This document shows positions 17,052-26,888 of a DNA stretch of 64,000 bases, in pieces. The position numbers and the translations under genes were made by a program. Positions within the stretch are counted from its first letter, which is position 1; each line of letters starts with the position of its first letter. The notes beneath the pieces were generated by a model. It did no database searches. It was not told the DNA's origin and worked only from the letters and a program-made list of their open reading frames with translations. The DNA is from Streptomyces pluripotens (GTDB lineage: Bacteria; Actinomycetota; Actinomycetes; Streptomycetales; Streptomycetaceae). The stretch spans positions 4,340,001 to 4,404,000 of the forward strand of contig NZ_CP021080.1 of the NCBI RefSeq assembly GCF_000802245.2, in the 5' to 3' direction.

Positions 17052-17729
17052 TCAGCTCTTCCGGTGGCCTATCAGCCGCGGCTTCGGCTCCAACCCGTCC
17101 AGCCCGTGCCAAGCCAGGTTCACCAGATGGGCCGCCACCTCCGCCTTCTTCGGGCGGCGCACGTCCAGCCACCACTGACCGGTCAGCGCCACCATGCCGA
17201 CCAGTGCCTGCGCATAGAGCGGGGCGAGCTTGGGGTCGAAACCGCGCGACTTGAACTCGCGGCCCAGGATGTCCTCCACCTGGGTGGCGATGTCGGAGAT
17301 CAGCGAAGCGAAGGAACCCGTCGACTGGGGGATGGGGGAGTCACGGACCAGAATGCGGAAGCCGTCCGTGTACTCCTCGATGTAGTCCAACAGGGCGAAG
17401 GCCGCCTGCTCGCACAGCTCGCGAGGGTGGCCGGCCGTCAGGGAACCGGTCACCATGTCCAGCAGGCGCCGCATCTCACGGTCCACCACCACCGCGTACA
17501 GCCCCTCCTTGCCGCCGAAGTGCTCGTACACCACCGGCTTGGAGACCCCGGCCTTCGCCGCGATCTCCTCCACCGAGGTGCCCTCGAAGCCCTTCGCCGC
17601 GAAGAGGGTGCGACCGATCTCCAGCAACTGCTGGCGGCGCTCGGCACCGGTCATTCGGGTCCGGCGGGTCCGCCGCTGCTTGTCATTGCCCGGGGTGCTG
17701 CTGGAATCGGTCGCCACGGCGTCAATCAT
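17052..17729 (-). CDS. TetR-family regulator of the adjacent desaturase
   Basis: 225 residues. The N-terminal helix-turn-helix is ERRQQLLEIGRTLFAAKGFEGTS, with recognition segment AGVSKPVVYEHFGGKEGLYAVV; the remainder is the helical ligand-binding dimer domain. A ~25-residue basic tail precedes the DNA-binding domain. The start codon overlaps the desaturase stop (ATGA), so the pair forms an operon and autoregulation is likely. Context suggests it senses acyl-CoA or membrane lipid state, as other TetR regulators of desaturases do; this is inferred. Confidence 0.88.
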   Translation of the reverse strand: MIDAVATDSSSTPGNDKQRRTRRTRMTGAERRQQLLEIGRTLFAAKGFEGTSVEEIAAKAGVSKPVVYEHFGGKEGLYAVVVDREMRRLLDMVTGSLTAGHPRELCEQAAFALLDYIEEYTDGFRILVRDSPIPQSTGSFASLISDIATQVEDILGREFKSRGFDPKLAPLYAQALVGMVALTGQWWLDVRRPKKAEVAAHLVNLAWHGLDGLEPKPRLIGHRKS

Positions 17730-18733
17730 GCCGCCTCGGCCGTCTCCTTCCCGCGCCGGGAGCCGTCTTCCCCGGTGTTACGGCGCGAATCGATACGCGA
17801 GCGTGACGGCCAGCGCACGTCGTACGCCCAGCCGAGCAGCTCGAACCAGCGGATCAGACGGGCCGAGGAGTCGACCTGGCCGCGCATCACACCGTGCCGT
17901 GCCGAGGTCGGGTCCGCGTGGTGCAGGTTGTGCCAGGACTCACCGCAGGACAGGACCGCCAGCCACCACACATTGCCCGAACGGTCCCGCGACTTGAACG
18001 GCCGTTTGCCGACCGCGTGACAGATCGAGTTGATCGACCACGTGACATGGTGCAACAACGCCACTCGTACGAGTGAACCCCAGAAGAACGCGGTGAACGC
18101 CCCCCACCAGGACATCGTCACCAGACCACCGATCAGCGGCGGAAGCAGTAGCGACACCGCCGTCCACAGCACGAACTGGCGGGAGATCGTCCGGATCGCG
18201 CTGTCCTTGATCAGGTCCGGCGCGTACTTCTCCTGCGGGGTCTGCTCCTCGTCGAACATCCAGCCGAGGTGAGCCCACCACAGGCCCTTCAACAGTGCTG
18301 GAACCGTCTCGCCGTACCGCCACGGAGAGTGCGGGTCGCCCTCCGCGTCGGAGAACCTGTGATGCTTGCGGTGATCGGCCACCCAGCGCACCAGGGGGCC
18401 TTCCACCGCCAGCGATCCCATGATCGCCAGCGCGATCCGCAGGGGTCGCCTGGCTTTGAAGGAACCGTGGGTGAAGTACCGGTGGAAACCGATCGTGATG
18501 CCGTGGCAGCCGAGGAAGTAGAAGAACACCAGCAGGCCCAGATCGAGCCAGCTCACCCCCCAGCCCCAGGCCAGCGGCACCGCCGCCACCAACGCCAGGA
18601 ACGGCACGGTGATGAAGAGCAGCAGCGTGATCTGCTCGATCGAGCGCTTCTGCTCACCGCCCAGCGTGGCGGACGGAGCAGCTGTGTCGGTGACCTTGCG
18701 GGCTTCTTCGATCACATCGGAACTTGAGGTCAT
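17726..18733 (-). CDS. Acyl-CoA/fatty acid desaturase
   Basis: 335 residues, membrane-bound di-iron desaturase. The three histidine boxes are intact: HRYFTH, HRKHH and HNLHH (inside 'GESWHNLHHADPTSARHG'). Four or so hydrophobic spans surround them. The family introduces a cis double bond, usually at delta-9, into acyl chains, adjusting membrane fluidity; an electron donor is needed and is not encoded nearby. Start at the ATG 18731-18733. First gene of a desaturase-TetR operon divergent from ppc. Confidence 0.92.
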   Translation of the reverse strand: MTSSSDVIEEARKVTDTAAPSATLGGEQKRSIEQITLLLFITVPFLALVAAVPLAWGWGVSWLDLGLLVFFYFLGCHGITIGFHRYFTHGSFKARRPLRIALAIMGSLAVEGPLVRWVADHRKHHRFSDAEGDPHSPWRYGETVPALLKGLWWAHLGWMFDEEQTPQEKYAPDLIKDSAIRTISRQFVLWTAVSLLLPPLIGGLVTMSWWGAFTAFFWGSLVRVALLHHVTWSINSICHAVGKRPFKSRDRSGNVWWLAVLSCGESWHNLHHADPTSARHGVMRGQVDSSARLIRWFELLGWAYDVRWPSRSRIDSRRNTGEDGSRRGKETAEAA

Positions 18734-18807
18734 GCGCGTCCCCTGTGGGGTCGAGGGTCGGGGGTGGAAGCAGGTGCCGGGCCGCCGGACCGAGCGGGAC
18801 TCGACAG

Positions 18808-18846
18808 TACTTCCCTACGGGTCCGTAACCTACGGCGACGTAAGTA
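18808..18846. promoter_or_regulatory. Nested palindromes upstream of the desaturase-TetR operon
   Basis: Two 12-nt dyads, TACGGGTCCGTA (18816-18827) and TACGGCGACGTA (18831-18842), sit 15 nt apart and are enclosed by outer TACTT/AAGTA arms (18808-18812, 18842-18846). They lie about 75 nt before the desaturase start and 195 nt before ppc. Size and symmetry suit a TetR dimer pair; the neighbouring TetR is the natural candidate. Confidence 0.55.
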
Positions 18847-19041
18847 TGGCAGCGTGTCGAGCGGCGGCAAGAGCCCCAGGACCAGCGCGCCCGCACGGAC
18901 ACCTATCCTTGGAGTCGGTCGGACAGCGCGGTCCGCTGAAGTTTCTTCCCGGACGCTCCGGCCCGTATGCGGCCCTTCGCCGCGTGGCAGACGGACGGGT
19001 TCCCTCCCAGACGAGCTTCAACACTGCAAGGAGCCGCACCT

Positions 19042-21786
19042 GTGAGCAGTGCCGACGACCAGACCACCACGACCAGCAGCGAGCTGCGTGCCGACATCCG
19101 CCGGCTGGGTGACCTCCTGGGCGAGACCCTCGTCCGGCAGGAAGGCCCCGAACTCCTCGACCTGGTGGAAAAGGTCCGCCGCCTGACCCGTGAGGACGGC
19201 GAGGCCGCCGCCGAGCTGCTGCGCGGCACCGAACTGGAGACCGCGGCCAAGCTGGTCCGCGCCTTCTCCACCTACTTCCACCTGGCCAACATCACCGAAC
19301 AGGTGCACCGTGGCCGGGAGCTGCGGGCCAGGCGCGCCGCCGAGGGCGGCCTCCTCGCCCGCACGGCGGACCGGCTGAAGGACGCCGACCCCGAGCACCT
19401 GCGCCAGTCCGTGCAGAACCTCAACGTGCGCCCGGTGTTCACCGCGCACCCCACCGAGGCCGCGCGCCGGTCGGTCCTCAACAAGCTCCGGCGCATCGCC
19501 GCGCTCCTGGACACCCCGGTCCTCCCCTCCGACCGCCGCCGCCACGACGTCCGGCTCGCCGAGAACATCGACCTGGTCTGGCAGACGGACGAGCTGCGCG
19601 TCGTGCGTCCCGAGCCCGCCGACGAAGCCCGCAACGCCATCTACTACCTCGATGAGCTACATGCCGACGCCGTCGGCGACGTCCTCGAAGACCTCACCGC
19701 CGAACTGGAACGCGTCGGGGTCACGGTGCCCGACGCCACCCGTCCCCTCACCTTCGGCACCTGGATCGGCGGTGACCGCGACGGCAACCCCAACGTCACC
19801 CCCCAGGTCACCTGGGACGTCCTCATCCTCCAGCACGAACACGGCATCAACGACGCCCTGGAGACGATCGACGAACTGCGCGGCCTGCTGTCCCACTCCA
19901 TCCGCTACACCGGTGCCACCGAGGAACTCCTCGACTCCCTCAAGGCCGACCTCGAACGCCTGCCCGAGATCAGCCCCCGTTACAAGCGCCTCAACGCCGA
20001 GGAGCCCTACCGGCTGAAGGCCACCTGCATCCGGCAGAAGCTGGCGAACACCAAGCAGCGCCTGGCCACCGGTACCCCCCACGAGGAGGGCCGCGACTAC
20101 CTCGGCACCGGTCAGCTCCTCAAGGACCTGCGGATCATCCAGGCCTCCCTGCGCGAGCACCGCGGTGGCCTCTTCGCCGACGGCCGCCTCGCCCGCACCA
20201 TCCGCACCCTGGCGGCCTTCGGCCTCCAACTCGCCACCATGGACGTCCGTGAACACGCCGACGCCCACCACCACGCCCTCGGCCAGCTCTTCGACCGCCT
20301 CGGCGAGGAATCCTGGCGCTATGCCGACATGCCCCGCGAGTACCGGGCCAAGCTCCTTGCCAAGGAGCTGAGGTCGAGGAGGCCGCTGGCCCCCACCCCG
20401 GCACCCGTCGACGCGCCCGGCACCAAGACTCTCGGCGTCTTCGAGACGGTCAAGAAGGCCCTGGAGACCTTCGGCCCCGAGGTCATCGAGTCCTACATCA
20501 TCTCCATGTGCCAGGGCGCCGACGACGTCTTCGCCGCCGCCGTCCTCGCCCGTGAGGCCGGCCTCGTCGACCTGCACGCCGGCTGGGCCAGGATCGGCAT
20601 CGTCCCCCTCCTGGAGACCACCGACGAACTGCGTGCCGCCGACACCATCCTGGAGGACATGCTCTCTGACCCGTCCTACCGGCGCCTGGTCGCGCTGCGC
20701 GGTGACGTACAGGAGGTCATGCTCGGCTACTCCGACTCCTCCAAGTTCGGCGGCATCACCACCAGCCAGTGGGAGATCCACCGCGCCCAGCGGCGCCTGC
20801 GCGACGTCGCCCACCGCTACGGCGTACGCCTCCGGCTCTTCCACGGCCGTGGCGGCACCGTCGGCCGCGGTGGCGGTCCCTCCCACGACGCCATCCTCGC
20901 CCAGCCCTGGGGCACCCTGGAGGGCGAGATCAAGGTCACCGAACAGGGCGAGGTCATCTCCGACAAGTACCTCATCCCGTCCCTGGCTCGGGAGAACCTG
21001 GAACTGACGGTCGCGGCCACCCTGCAGGCCTCCGCCCTGCACACCGCCCCCCGCCAGTCCGACGAGGCCCTCGCCCGCTGGGACGCGGCCATGGATGTCG
21101 TCTCGGACGCCGCCCACGGTGCCTACCGCAGGCTCGTGGAGGACCCCGACCTCCCGGCGTACTTCTTCGCCTCCACCCCGGTCGACCAGCTCGCCGAACT
21201 CCACCTCGGCTCCCGGCCCTCCCGACGCCCCGACTCCGGCGCCGGCCTCGACGGCCTGCGCGCCATCCCGTGGGTGTTCGGCTGGACCCAGTCCCGGCAG
21301 ATCGTCCCCGGCTGGTTCGGCGTCGGCTCCGGCCTCAAGGCCCTGCGCGAGGCGGGCCTGCGGTATGAAGGGGACACCGTGCTCGACGAGATGCACCAGC
21401 AGTGGCACTTCTTCCGCAACTTCATCTCCAACGTCGAGATGACCCTGGCCAAGACCGACCTGCGGATCGCCCAGCACTACGTCGACACCCTGGTCCCGGA
21501 CGAGCTGAAGCACGTCTTCGACACCATCAAGGCCGAACACGAACTCACCGTCCGCGAGGTGCTGCGGGTCACCGGCGAGAACGAGCTCCTCGACGCCCAG
21601 CCGGTCCTCAGGCAGACCTTCGGCATCCGGGACGCCTACCTGGACCCGATTTCCTACCTCCAGGTCACCCTGCTCAAGCGGCAGCGTGACGCCGCCGACG
21701 CGGGAGCGACGCCCGACCCACTGCTCTCCCGCGCCCTGCTCCTCACCGTGAACGGCGTTGCCGCCGGCCTGCGCAACACGGGCTGA
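19042..21786 (+). CDS. ppc: Phosphoenolpyruvate carboxylase
   Basis: 914 residues, full length. It carboxylates phosphoenolpyruvate to oxaloacetate, replenishing the citric acid cycle. Catalytic features are present: His136 in VFTAHPTEA, the arginine-containing loop [14 protein letters not shown] (H601-R603-G604-G605), [14 protein letters not shown], and a C-terminus ending RNTG, the canonical PEPC end. The GTG at 19042 follows AAGGAG with 8-nt spacing. It stands alone; a hairpin follows the stop. Confidence 0.97.
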   Translation: MSSADDQTTTTSSELRADIRRLGDLLGETLVRQEGPELLDLVEKVRRLTREDGEAAAELLRGTELETAAKLVRAFSTYFHLANITEQVHRGRELRARRAAEGGLLARTADRLKDADPEHLRQSVQNLNVRPVFTAHPTEAARRSVLNKLRRIAALLDTPVLPSDRRRHDVRLAENIDLVWQTDELRVVRPEPADEARNAIYYLDELHADAVGDVLEDLTAELERVGVTVPDATRPLTFGTWIGGDRDGNPNVTPQVTWDVLILQHEHGINDALETIDELRGLLSHSIRYTGATEELLDSLKADLERLPEISPRYKRLNAEEPYRLKATCIRQKLANTKQRLATGTPHEEGRDYLGTGQLLKDLRIIQASLREHRGGLFADGRLARTIRTLAAFGLQLATMDVREHADAHHHALGQLFDRLGEESWRYADMPREYRAKLLAKELRSRRPLAPTPAPVDAPGTKTLGVFETVKKALETFGPEVIESYIISMCQGADDVFAAAVLAREAGLVDLHAGWARIGIVPLLETTDELRAADTILEDMLSDPSYRRLVALRGDVQEVMLGYSDSSKFGGITTSQWEIHRAQRRLRDVAHRYGVRLRLFHGRGGTVGRGGGPSHDAILAQPWGTLEGEIKVTEQGEVISDKYLIPSLARENLELTVAATLQASALHTAPRQSDEALARWDAAMDVVSDAAHGAYRRLVEDPDLPAYFFASTPVDQLAELHLGSRPSRRPDSGAGLDGLRAIPWVFGWTQSRQIVPGWFGVGSGLKALREAGLRYEGDTVLDEMHQQWHFFRNFISNVEMTLAKTDLRIAQHYVDTLVPDELKHVFDTIKAEHELTVREVLRVTGENELLDAQPVLRQTFGIRDAYLDPISYLQVTLLKRQRDAADAGATPDPLLSRALLLTVNGVAAGLRNTG

Positions 21787-21798
21787 CACGGTCACCCG

Positions 21799-21839
21799 CA
21801 TGAGGGGGTCCCGGGGCCACGGTCCCGAGGCCCCTCATG
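21799..21839 (+). terminator. Hairpin downstream of ppc
   Basis: Nine-bp perfect arms, CATGAGGGG (21799-21807) and CCCCTCATG (21831-21839), with a GC-rich 23-nt loop that may pair partially. It starts 13 nt after the ppc stop and ends 32 nt before the convergent gene, so it could serve both directions. Confidence 0.6.
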
Positions 21840-21871
21840 GCGTGCCACGGCACGTCACGTGACGGCGCCGC

Positions 21872-22393
21872 TCACCGCACCGCCGCGAAAGCCGCCGTCA
21901 GCAGCGCCGCACCCGACCCCGCCAGCACCCACGCCAGCCGGGTCAGTCGCATCCCACCCGCCACGACCACCGAGGCCAGCAGCAGCGCACCGCCCAGCGG
22001 AACCCAGGCGTACAGGATGCCGCCCGGCCCCGACCGGACCACCACATCGGTTCCGGGCTTCACGACGACGTCGTAGGTGCGCCCTTGGTGCACCGCGACC
22101 GACCGCGCGATCTGCACGTGAGCGCGTGCCCGAGCCCCCGCAGACATCGGCCTGAAAGGACCGGTGCACGTGTCTCCCGCACACGCCGTGACGGCGACCG
22201 TGCCCAGTTCCCGCCCCCTGGTGAGCATCACGTGCTGCGCCGTCCCCCAGGAACCCCACACCCCGGCGAACAGAATCAGCGCGGCGACCGCACCCATCGC
22301 GGCGACCCGCCAGTACCGCCACGCGGACGCGGAGGCATGGCGAGCGTAGCCCTTCCGGGCAGTGCTGGCTGTGGCAGGCATGGCCGGGATCAT
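21872..22393 (-). CDS. Two-span membrane protein of unknown function
   Basis: 173 residues. One hydrophobic span near residues 30-48 (AAMGAVAALILFAGVWGSW), an extracytoplasmic central domain with a CAGDTC motif (likely disulfide) and 'HQGRTYDVVVKPGTDVV', then further hydrophobic stretches at 130-172. The layout resembles actinobacterial exported proteins with an N-terminal and two C-terminal spans. Either ATG at 22391-22393 or the one four codons later could be used. No family recognised; convergent with ppc and separated by 158 gene-free nt from pth. Confidence 0.68.
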   Translation of the reverse strand: MIPAMPATASTARKGYARHASASAWRYWRVAAMGAVAALILFAGVWGSWGTAQHVMLTRGRELGTVAVTACAGDTCTGPFRPMSAGARARAHVQIARSVAVHQGRTYDVVVKPGTDVVVRSGPGGILYAWVPLGGALLLASVVVAGGMRLTRLAWVLAGSGAALLTAAFAAVR

Positions 22394-22551
22394 TGGCCAT
22401 ATTCATACGCTGGTCAACTCCCCTGAGGCCCTCAACCGTGCGGGGGAGTGCACATTGGAAGTACACAGCGAGGGCATGTCGGGAATGCCCGAGGAAGGAC
22501 ATGCGAAAGTGTGCACAAAGGGGTGAATCGGTGAGCTGCTGGGGGCACACA

Positions 22552-23154
22552 TCAGGAGTTGTACGAACTTTGCGCCCGCTCCAGGCCCTCCGTCACCAGA
22601 CACTCCACCGCGTCCGCCGCACGATCCACGGAGTAGTCGAGCTCCTTGCGCTCCGCCGATGAGAAGTCCCTCAGTACAAAATCAGCCACCTGCATCCGCC
22701 CCGGTGGCCGACCGATCCCGAACCGCACCCGGTGGTAGTCCGACCCCATTGCCTTCGTCATCGACTTCAGGCCGTTGTGGCCGTTGTCGCCACCGCCCAG
22801 CTTCAGCCGCAGCGTGCCGTAATCGATGTCCAGCTCGTCGTGGACCGCGACGACGTTCGCCACCGGAACCTTGTAGAAGTCCTTGAGCGCGTTCACCGGA
22901 CCACCGGACAGGTTCATGTAGGACATCGGCTTGGCGAGGATCACTCGGCGGCTGGCCGGACCGGCCGGTCCGATCCGCCCCTCCAACACCTGCGCCTGTG
23001 CTTTGCCCGCCCGCTTGAACTTCCCCCCGATCCGTTCCGCGAGCAGGTCGACCACCATGAAGCCGACGTTGTGCCGGTTCATGGCGTACTCCGGCCCGGG
23101 GTTGCCGAGTCCGACGATGAGCCAAGGGCCATTGGCGGGGGTGGTCACGTCCAT
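22552..23154 (-). CDS. pth: Peptidyl-tRNA hydrolase
   Basis: 200 residues, normal length. It cleaves the ester bond of peptidyl-tRNAs released from stalled ribosomes. Signature segments: [25 protein letters not shown] (catalytic His in the RHNVGF motif), [41 protein letters not shown] and RFGIGRP. The ATG at 23154 has AAGGAGAC upstream; a frame extension of 11 codons has no ribosome site. Downstream of rplY on the same strand, the conserved rplY-pth pairing of bacteria. Confidence 0.96.
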   Translation of the reverse strand: MDVTTPANGPWLIVGLGNPGPEYAMNRHNVGFMVVDLLAERIGGKFKRAGKAQAQVLEGRIGPAGPASRRVILAKPMSYMNLSGGPVNALKDFYKVPVANVVAVHDELDIDYGTLRLKLGGGDNGHNGLKSMTKAMGSDYHRVRFGIGRPPGRMQVADFVLRDFSSAERKELDYSVDRAADAVECLVTEGLERAQSSYNS

Positions 23155-23171
23155 GTCTCCTTGATACGCGC

Positions 23172-23202
23172 CAGCCGCTGTTCCCACCGGGAACAGCGGC
23201 TG
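23172..23202 (-). terminator. Perfect 14-bp hairpin between rplY and pth
   Basis: Arms 23172-23185 and 23189-23202 are exact complements (core CAGCCGCTGTTCC) with a 3-nt loop (ACC). It lies 21 nt past the rplY stop and 18 nt before the pth start, so it probably attenuates read-through or stabilises the rplY mRNA end rather than fully separating the genes. Confidence 0.72.
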
Positions 23203-23223
23203 ACGAAACGACGACTACGAGGA

Positions 23224-23817
23224 TCAGGCCTCGGCGGCCTCTTCGCCCTCGGCGGCCTCGCCCGCGGACTCCTCGGCCTGCGCGGCCAGAACCTGCAGGA
23301 CGACCGCGTCCTCCTCCACGGCCAGCGTGGCACCGGCCGGCAGCGTGATGTCCTTGGCCAGGACGGAAGCACCGGCCTCCAGGCCCTCGACGGAGACCGT
23401 GACGGACTCGGGGATGTGGGTCGCCTCGGCCTCGATCGGCAGCGCGTTCAGCACGTGCTCCAGCAGGTTGCCACCCGGGGCCAGCTCGCCCTCGGTGTGC
23501 ACCGGAACCTCGACCGTGACCTTCTCGCCGCGCTTGACCAGCAGCAGGTCGACGTGCTCCAGGAAGCCCTTCAGCGGGTCGCGCTGCACGGCCTTCGGGA
23601 TCGCCAGCTCGTTGGCCTTGCCGTCGATGTCCAGGGAGATCAGGACGTTCGGCGTACGCAGCGCCATCAGCAGCTCGTGGCCCGGCAGGGTCAGGTGCAG
23701 CGGCTGGGAACCGTGGCCGTAGAGAACACCCGGAACCTTGTTGTCGCGGCGGACGCGGCGGGCGGCACCCTTGCCGAACTCGGTGCGGGTCTCGGCGGCG
23801 AGCTTCACCTCGGACAT
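23224..23817 (-). CDS. rplY: 50S ribosomal protein L25 (Ctc type)
   Basis: 197 residues: an N-terminal L25 5S-rRNA-binding domain (about 1-95; MSEVKLAAETRTEFGKGAAR, RRDNKVPGVLYGHG) plus the C-terminal beta domain of the long CTC form and an Ala/Glu-rich acidic tail (ESAGEAAEGEEAAEA). L25 binds 5S rRNA in the large subunit; the long form is linked to stress in Gram-positive bacteria. ATG at 23815-23817 with AGGAG upstream. It lies between prs and pth. Confidence 0.95.
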   Translation of the reverse strand: MSEVKLAAETRTEFGKGAARRVRRDNKVPGVLYGHGSQPLHLTLPGHELLMALRTPNVLISLDIDGKANELAIPKAVQRDPLKGFLEHVDLLLVKRGEKVTVEVPVHTEGELAPGGNLLEHVLNALPIEAEATHIPESVTVSVEGLEAGASVLAKDITLPAGATLAVEEDAVVLQVLAAQAEESAGEAAEGEEAAEA

Positions 23818-24085
23818 GTGGATCACTCCTCGTAGGAATTCGGAACGGACGTGGTCACCCGGCCACGAACGGCCTGCTACGAAGAGCGCGTCGATAACGG
23901 ACCACCGCATTCCGTCCTGGCAACCCTGAGGTCCCTGAGGGCCCAGGGGCCCTGGAACGGAGTACGGCCTCCCTCGCCGAGCAACTGGGGCAGTCTACTC
24001 GGAGGGGGAGGCCACACTCAAAAGGATCTTCGGCTAGGCAGCCCGCTGGGGTTGCAGAAACCTCACTGCTTGCTGACGGGGCCGG

Positions 24086-25066
24086 TCACTGCTCGTCGAA
24101 GAGGCTGGTCACCGAACCGTCCTCGAACACCTCGCGGACCGCGCTCGCGATCGTCGGAGCGATCGACAGAACCGTGATCTTGTCCAGATCCCGGCCCAGC
24201 TCCGCCGGCGTCGGCAGCGTGTTCGTGAACACGAACTCGCTCACCCGCGAATTCTTCAGCCGGTCCGACGCCGGGCCCGACAGCACACCGTGCGTAGCCG
24301 TCACGATGACGTCCTCCGCACCGTGCGCGAACAGCGCGTCCGCGGCCGCGCAGATGGTCCCGCCCGTGTCGATCATGTCGTCGACCAGGACACAGACCCG
24401 GCCCTTGACCTCACCCACGACCTCGTGGACGGTCACCTGGTTCGCCACGTCCTTGTCTCGCCGCTTGTGCACGATCGCGAGGGGCGCACCGAGCCGGTCG
24501 CACCACCGGTCCGCCACCCGCACCCGGCCCGCGTCCGGCGATACGACCGTCAGCTTCTTCCGGTCCACCTTGTCGCCCACGTAGTCCGCGAGCAGGGGCA
24601 GCGCGAACAGGTGGTCCACCGGACCGTCGAAGAACCCCTGGATCTGGTCCGTGTGCAGATCGACGGTCAGAATCCGGTCCGCACCCGCGGTCTTCATCAG
24701 ATCCGCGATCAGACGCGCCGAAATCGGTTCACGTCCCCGGTGCTTCTTGTCCTGCCGCGCGTAACCGTAGAACGGCACGATCACGGTGATGGAGCGGGCC
24801 GACGCGCGCTTCAGCGCGTCGATCATGATCAACTGCTCCATGATCCACTTGTTGATCGGAGCCGTGTGGCTCTGGATCAGGAAGCAGTCCGCACCGCGCG
24901 CCGACTCCTGGTATCGGACGTAGATCTCGCCGTTGGCGAAGTCGAAGGCCTTCGTCGGGACGACCCCGACACCCAGCTGCTGGGCGACCTCCTCGGCAAG
25001 CTCGGGGTGGGCGCGGCCGGAGAAGAACATCAACTTCTTCTCGCCGGTCGTCTTGATCCCGGTCAC
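24086..25066 (-). CDS. prs: Ribose-phosphate pyrophosphokinase (PRPP synthase)
   Basis: 326 residues, class I. It makes PRPP from ribose-5-phosphate and ATP for purine, pyrimidine, His, Trp and NAD synthesis. Motifs: FANGEIYVRYQES, FYGYARQDKKHRGREPISA (ATP/flexible loop), DLHTDQIQGFF (metal-binding), and the PRPP loop VCVLVDDMIDTGGTI. The GTG at 25064-25066 is used. It follows glmU by 152 nt on the same strand, the usual glmU-prs pairing. Confidence 0.97.
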   Translation of the reverse strand: MTGIKTTGEKKLMFFSGRAHPELAEEVAQQLGVGVVPTKAFDFANGEIYVRYQESARGADCFLIQSHTAPINKWIMEQLIMIDALKRASARSITVIVPFYGYARQDKKHRGREPISARLIADLMKTAGADRILTVDLHTDQIQGFFDGPVDHLFALPLLADYVGDKVDRKKLTVVSPDAGRVRVADRWCDRLGAPLAIVHKRRDKDVANQVTVHEVVGEVKGRVCVLVDDMIDTGGTICAAADALFAHGAEDVIVTATHGVLSGPASDRLKNSRVSEFVFTNTLPTPAELGRDLDKITVLSIAPTIASAVREVFEDGSVTSLFDEQ

Positions 25067-25218
25067 AGCACAGTCTCCTCAGAGGTTGTCTCAGCCAGCT
25101 GGCTGGTCGGCGACCTCTCGCTGGGCATGAGAGGCCGTATCAGCTGGTAGGGATGCAGATGCACACGTGCGGATGTGCACTTATCACGGTACGCCGTGTT
25201 CAGCGCACCCGTTTCCGG

Positions 25219-26667
25219 TCAGTCCTCGTTCCGGCCCTGCCGGGACGTCGCTTCGGCAGCCTTCGCCGCGGCGCTTCCCGGACGCTTCCGCGCCACCCAG
25301 CCCTCGATATTCCGCTGCTGACCGCGGGCCACGGCCAGCGAACCGGGCGGCACGTCCTTCGTGATCACGGAACCGGCAGCGGTGTACGAGCCGTCCCCGA
25401 CCGTGACAGGAGCCACAAACATGTTGTCCGAACCCGTCCGGCAATGCGACCCGACCGTGGTGTGGTGCTTGTCCTTACCGTCGTAGTTCACGAACACACT
25501 CGCCGCTCCGATGTTCGTGTACTCACCGATCGTGGCGTCCCCGACGTACGACAGGTGCGGAACCTTCGTCCCCTCGCCGATGGCCGCGTTCTTCGTCTCG
25601 ACGTACGTACCGATCTTCCCCTTCGCGCCCAGCCGGGTTCCGGGCCGCAGATACGCGTACGGTCCCACGCTCGCCTGCGGTCCCACGACGGCGCCGACGG
25701 ACACGGTGTTGTCCACGCGTGCCCCGGGGCCGACGCGAGTGTCCCCGAGCCGGCTGTTCGGGCCGACCTCGGCACCCTCGCAGAGGTGGGTCGTCCCCGT
25801 GAGCTGCGTGCCCGGGTGCACCACGACGTCCTGTTCGAAGGTCACGGTCACATCCACCCAGGTCGTCGCCGGGTCGACCACGGTCACCCCGTCCAGCATC
25901 GCCCGGGTCAGCAACCGGTCGTTGAGGATCCGCCGGGCCTCGGCGAGCTGTACGCGGTTGTTGATCCCGGCGATCTCCCGGTGATCGCCGGCCACGGAGG
26001 CGCCGACCCGGTGCCCGGCCTCCCGAAGGATCCCGAGCACGTCGGTCAGATACTCCTCGCCCTGGCTGTTGTCCGTCCGCACCTTCTTCAGCGCGTCCGC
26101 CAGCAGCTGCCCGTCGAACGCGAACACCCCGCTGTTGATCTCCCGGATCGCCCGCAGGGCTTCGGTCGCGTCCTTGTGCTCCACGATCTCGGTGACGGCA
26201 CCGTTCGCTGCGTCCCGCACGATCCGGCCGTACCCGGTCGCGTCCGGGACCTCGGCGGTGAGAACCGTCACGGCATTGCCGTCCGCTTGATGGGTCCCGG
26301 CGAGCTGTCGCAAGGTTTCGCCGGTGAGGAGGGGGGTGTCCCCGCAGACGACGACCACGGTCCCGTCCACGGCCCCGCCCAGCTCCTCCAAACCGATGCG
26401 TACGGCGTGCCCGGTCCCGTTCTGCTCCGTTTGAACGGCCGTGCGCACCGTGGGGTCGGTCTCGGTCAGGTGCGCGGTGACCTGCTCACGGGCGTGGCCC
26501 ACCACGACGACCAGGTTCTCCGGGTCCAATTCGCGGGCTGCGGCCAGAACATGACCCACCAGGGAGCGGCCGCAGATTTGGTGGAGGACCTTGGGTGTGG
26601 CCGATTTCATACGGGTGCCCTCACCCGCGGCGAGAACGACGACGGCGGCCGGGCGGATGGCGCTCAC
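25219..26667 (-). CDS. glmU: Bifunctional GlmU uridylyltransferase/acetyltransferase
   Basis: 482 residues. The N-terminal Rossmann-like domain has the nucleotidyltransferase motif LAAGEGTRMKSATPKVLH; the C-terminal left-handed beta-helix domain consists of hexapeptide repeats (for example VGPNSRLGDTRVGPGARV, GEGTKVPHLSYVGDATIGEYTNIGA). It acetylates glucosamine-1-phosphate and couples it to UTP, giving UDP-GlcNAc for peptidoglycan. The GTG at 26665-26667 starts directly at the nucleotide-binding strand; the open frame extends 58 codons further, into the tRNA, and is not expected to be translated. Confidence 0.97.
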   Translation of the reverse strand: MSAIRPAAVVVLAAGEGTRMKSATPKVLHQICGRSLVGHVLAAARELDPENLVVVVGHAREQVTAHLTETDPTVRTAVQTEQNGTGHAVRIGLEELGGAVDGTVVVVCGDTPLLTGETLRQLAGTHQADGNAVTVLTAEVPDATGYGRIVRDAANGAVTEIVEHKDATEALRAIREINSGVFAFDGQLLADALKKVRTDNSQGEEYLTDVLGILREAGHRVGASVAGDHREIAGINNRVQLAEARRILNDRLLTRAMLDGVTVVDPATTWVDVTVTFEQDVVVHPGTQLTGTTHLCEGAEVGPNSRLGDTRVGPGARVDNTVSVGAVVGPQASVGPYAYLRPGTRLGAKGKIGTYVETKNAAIGEGTKVPHLSYVGDATIGEYTNIGAASVFVNYDGKDKHHTTVGSHCRTGSDNMFVAPVTVGDGSYTAAGSVITKDVPPGSLAVARGQQRNIEGWVARKRPGSAAAKAAEATSRQGRNED

Positions 26668-26801
26668 GGGGTTGCCCTTCGGCTCTGGATGGGTGGGGGT
26701 GACAGCCGCAGGATACCGGGGGGAGGGTGGGGGGATACGCGCGCGGGCCCTGACGGCAGTGTTGCCCGTCAGGGCCCGAACCTGGGACTTGCGTGCTGTG
26801 G

Positions 26802-26874
26802 CTCCCCCGCAAGGATTCGAACCTTGTCCTGCTGGTACCAAAAACCAGTGTGCTGCCAGTTACACCACGGGGGA
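26802..26874 (-). tRNA. tRNA-Gln (anticodon TTG)
   Basis: 73 nt on the minus strand. Acceptor arms TCCCCCG/CGGGGGA pair fully with discriminator G; the anticodon stem-loop CTGGT-TTTTGGT-ACCAG places TTG in the loop; the T arm contains GGTTCGAATCC. No CCA is encoded, as is common in actinobacteria. It lies 135 nt upstream of glmU on the same strand. Confidence 0.95.
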
Positions 26875-26888
26875 CAGCGCCTCAGACC

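Noticed and set aside
19657..21801. 714-codon open frame opposite ppc
   Set aside because: Low-complexity translation; ppc is certain on the other strand.
23947..23965. CCAGGGGCCCTGG palindrome between rplY and prs
   Set aside because: Only 6-bp arms and no promoter or terminator context; likely chance in GC-rich DNA.
26667..26841. Upstream extension of glmU by 58 codons
   Set aside because: Would translate through the tRNA-Gln gene; GTG at 26667 starts at the conserved domain.
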